From an uncultured Mediterranea sp. (lineage in GTDB: Bacteria; Bacteroidota; Bacteroidia; Bacteroidales; Bacteroidaceae), in the NCBI GenBank assembly GCA_945831575.1, contig CAMACX010000001.1, positions 62,001 through 126,000 on the forward strand: 64,000 bases of DNA. Direction: 5' to 3'. A program made the translations under genes and the position numbers. Shown in pieces: positions 63,006 to 64,000 of this stretch. Position 1 is the stretch's first letter. Each line of letters starts with the position of its first letter. The notes under the pieces were generated by a model that did not search any database, had not been told where the DNA came from, and saw nothing but the letters and a program-made list of their open reading frames with translations.

Positions 63006-63593
63006 ATGCTCAAGCTTACTCCTCCCCATGGCGAAAGGAAGGTACTGCTCCACTCCTGTTGTGCCCCCTGCTCGTCGGCCATCATCGAGTGCTTGCTGGC
63101 CAACGACATCCGGCCCACAGTCTATTACTACAACCCCAATATCTATCCCGAAGCGGAATACGAGGCCCGCAAGCGCGAGGCCATCCGCTTCGTGACGGAG
63201 CAGGGGCTTGACTTCGTGGATGCTGACTACGACTACAGCCGGTGGAGGATTCAGGTTGAGGGACTGGAGCAGGAGCCCGAGCGGGGCAGACGTTGCCTGC
63301 GTTGCTTCACCATCCGCCTCACCGAGGCGGCCCGCTATGCCTCCACCCACGGGTTCACCCTCTTCACCACCACCCTGGCCTCCTCGCGTTGGAAGAGTCT
63401 GGAGCAAATCAATGAAGCCGGACGGCTAGCCGCCTCGCGCTACCCGGGCACCACTTTCTGGGAACAGAACTGGCGGAAAGGCGGATTACAGGAGCGTCGC
63501 AACCAGCTGTTGCGGGAGTATGCATTCTACAACCAGCGTTACTGCGGGTGTGAGTTCAGTTACAGATGTGAGTCCAACGATAAAGAAGAATGA
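63006..63593 (+). CDS. queH: Epoxyqueuosine reductase QueH
   Basis: 195 aa. Performs the last step of queuosine synthesis in tRNA, replacing the unrelated QueG. Family cysteines are present: HSCCAPCS near residue 17, RRCLRCFTIRL near residue 97 and RYCGCEF near the C-terminus. These bind an iron-sulfur cluster and a second metal. TTTLASSRWKSLEQINEAG and FWEQNWRKGG are also typical. 20 bp after gyrB and 2 bp before the Nudix gene. Confidence 0.93.
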   Translation: MLKLTPPHGERKVLLHSCCAPCSSAIIECLLANDIRPTVYYYNPNIYPEAEYEARKREAIRFVTEQGLDFVDADYDYSRWRIQVEGLEQEPERGRRCLRCFTIRLTEAARYASTHGFTLFTTTLASSRWKSLEQINEAGRLAASRYPGTTFWEQNWRKGGLQERRNQLLREYAFYNQRYCGCEFSYRCESNDKEE

Positions 63594-63595
63594 TT

Positions 63596-64000
63596 ATGCA
63601 ACATCCCCTATCCCAGTTTCGTTACTGTCCGAAGTGTGGCTCCAACCAGTTCGTGGAGCACAATGGCAAGTCCAAGCATTGCGATGCGTGCGGATTTACC
63701 TATTACTTCAACCCCTCCGCTGCTACCGTGGCCCTAATTCTCAATGAGCGCGACGAGCTGCTTGTAGCCCGCAGGGCCAAAGAGCCAGCCATGGGTACCC
63801 TCGACCTACCCGGAGGATTCATCGACATGTATGAGACCGCCGAGCAGGGGGTAGCGCGTGAAGTAGCAGAAGAGACTGGCCTTCAGGTCACTGAGACCCA
63901 CTACCTCTTCTCCCTTCCTAATCTATATATGTATTCGGGCTTCTGCGTCCACACCATGGACCTCTTCTTTCGCTGCACGGTGGAGGATGCCACCCGTTAC
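63596..64000 (+). CDS. Nudix hydrolase with N-terminal zinc ribbon, cut by the window edge
   Basis: 135 codons from ATG at 63596, running off the right end. A zinc ribbon (YCPKCGS at about 10 and HCDACGF at about 28) precedes the Nudix domain. The Nudix box GGFIDMYETAEQGVAREVAEETG (GX5EX7REVxEExG) is complete. Related proteins hydrolyse nucleoside diphosphate derivatives such as NADH or ADP-ribose; the substrate is not predictable. It starts 2 bp after queH. Confidence 0.9.
   Translation, partial: MQHPLSQFRYCPKCGSNQFVEHNGKSKHCDACGFTYYFNPSAATVALILNERDELLVARRAKEPAMGTLDLPGGFIDMYETAEQGVAREVAEETGLQVTETHYLFSLPNLYMYSGFCVHTMDLFFRCTVEDATRY

Overview
The window is chromosomal DNA from a member of the order Bacteroidales (Bacteroidetes), most like the family Bacteroidaceae. 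Three things support this. Promoter-like sites fit the Bacteroidetes pattern (TTTG near -33, TAnnTTTG near -7) and Shine-Dalgarno sites are not evident. There is a glycine-lipid acyltransferase pair (glsA/glsB) and surface lipoproteins with BspA-type leucine-rich repeats (LRRs) and fibronectin-like modules. The core gene order (dcw cluster ending in ftsA-ftsZ-yqeY, then recO, tRNA-Glu, rpsT, gyrB) is also consistent. I cannot name the species. Housekeeping genes look clearly GC-richer than the surface-protein genes. No insertion sequence, prophage, CRISPR array or rRNA was seen.

Positions 1-16.2 kb are the accessory part and hold the most interesting content: two copies, both on the minus strand, of one gene cassette. 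Each copy starts with a small outer-membrane beta-barrel protein (about 285 aa), followed by a long lipoprotein of 8-9 tandem fibronectin-like modules, and ends with one or two LRR lipoproteins. Copy A is 6097 to 322 and copy B is 16171 to 8736. Between them lie an alkaline phosphatase and a small helix-turn-helix regulator. The three LRR proteins share an N-terminal module, a C-terminal domain and a final Asp-Asp-Met tail.

Positions 16.3-38.3 kb are metabolic and envelope genes: pta-ackA (acetate), an lrgA/lrgB-like pair, two GNAT-fold proteins, the tldD/pmbA protease pair, cdaA (c-di-AMP) with folP, murF, a sodium symporter, a VanZ-like protein, a helix-hairpin-helix protein, an ABC ATPase (LolD-like), tcdA, a Kef-type antiporter with a cytoplasmic stress-protein-like tail, asd, and the glsA-glsB pair.

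Positions 38.5-41 kb hold an ECF sigma factor, a gene-poor stretch of about 1 kb packed with palindromes, and a MerR-type regulator. From 41.1 kb the plus strand carries argS and then the division and cell-wall cluster: rsmH, ftsL, ftsI (with PASTA domain), murE, mraY, murD, ftsW, murG, murC, ftsQ, ftsA, ftsZ and yqeY. No mraZ is present ahead of rsmH. The window closes with recO (minus), tRNA-Glu, rpsT, gyrB, queH and a truncated Nudix hydrolase.

Many intergenic gaps contain short tandem repeats with periods of 7, 11 or 20-22 bp, or near-perfect inverted repeats. These are listed separately.
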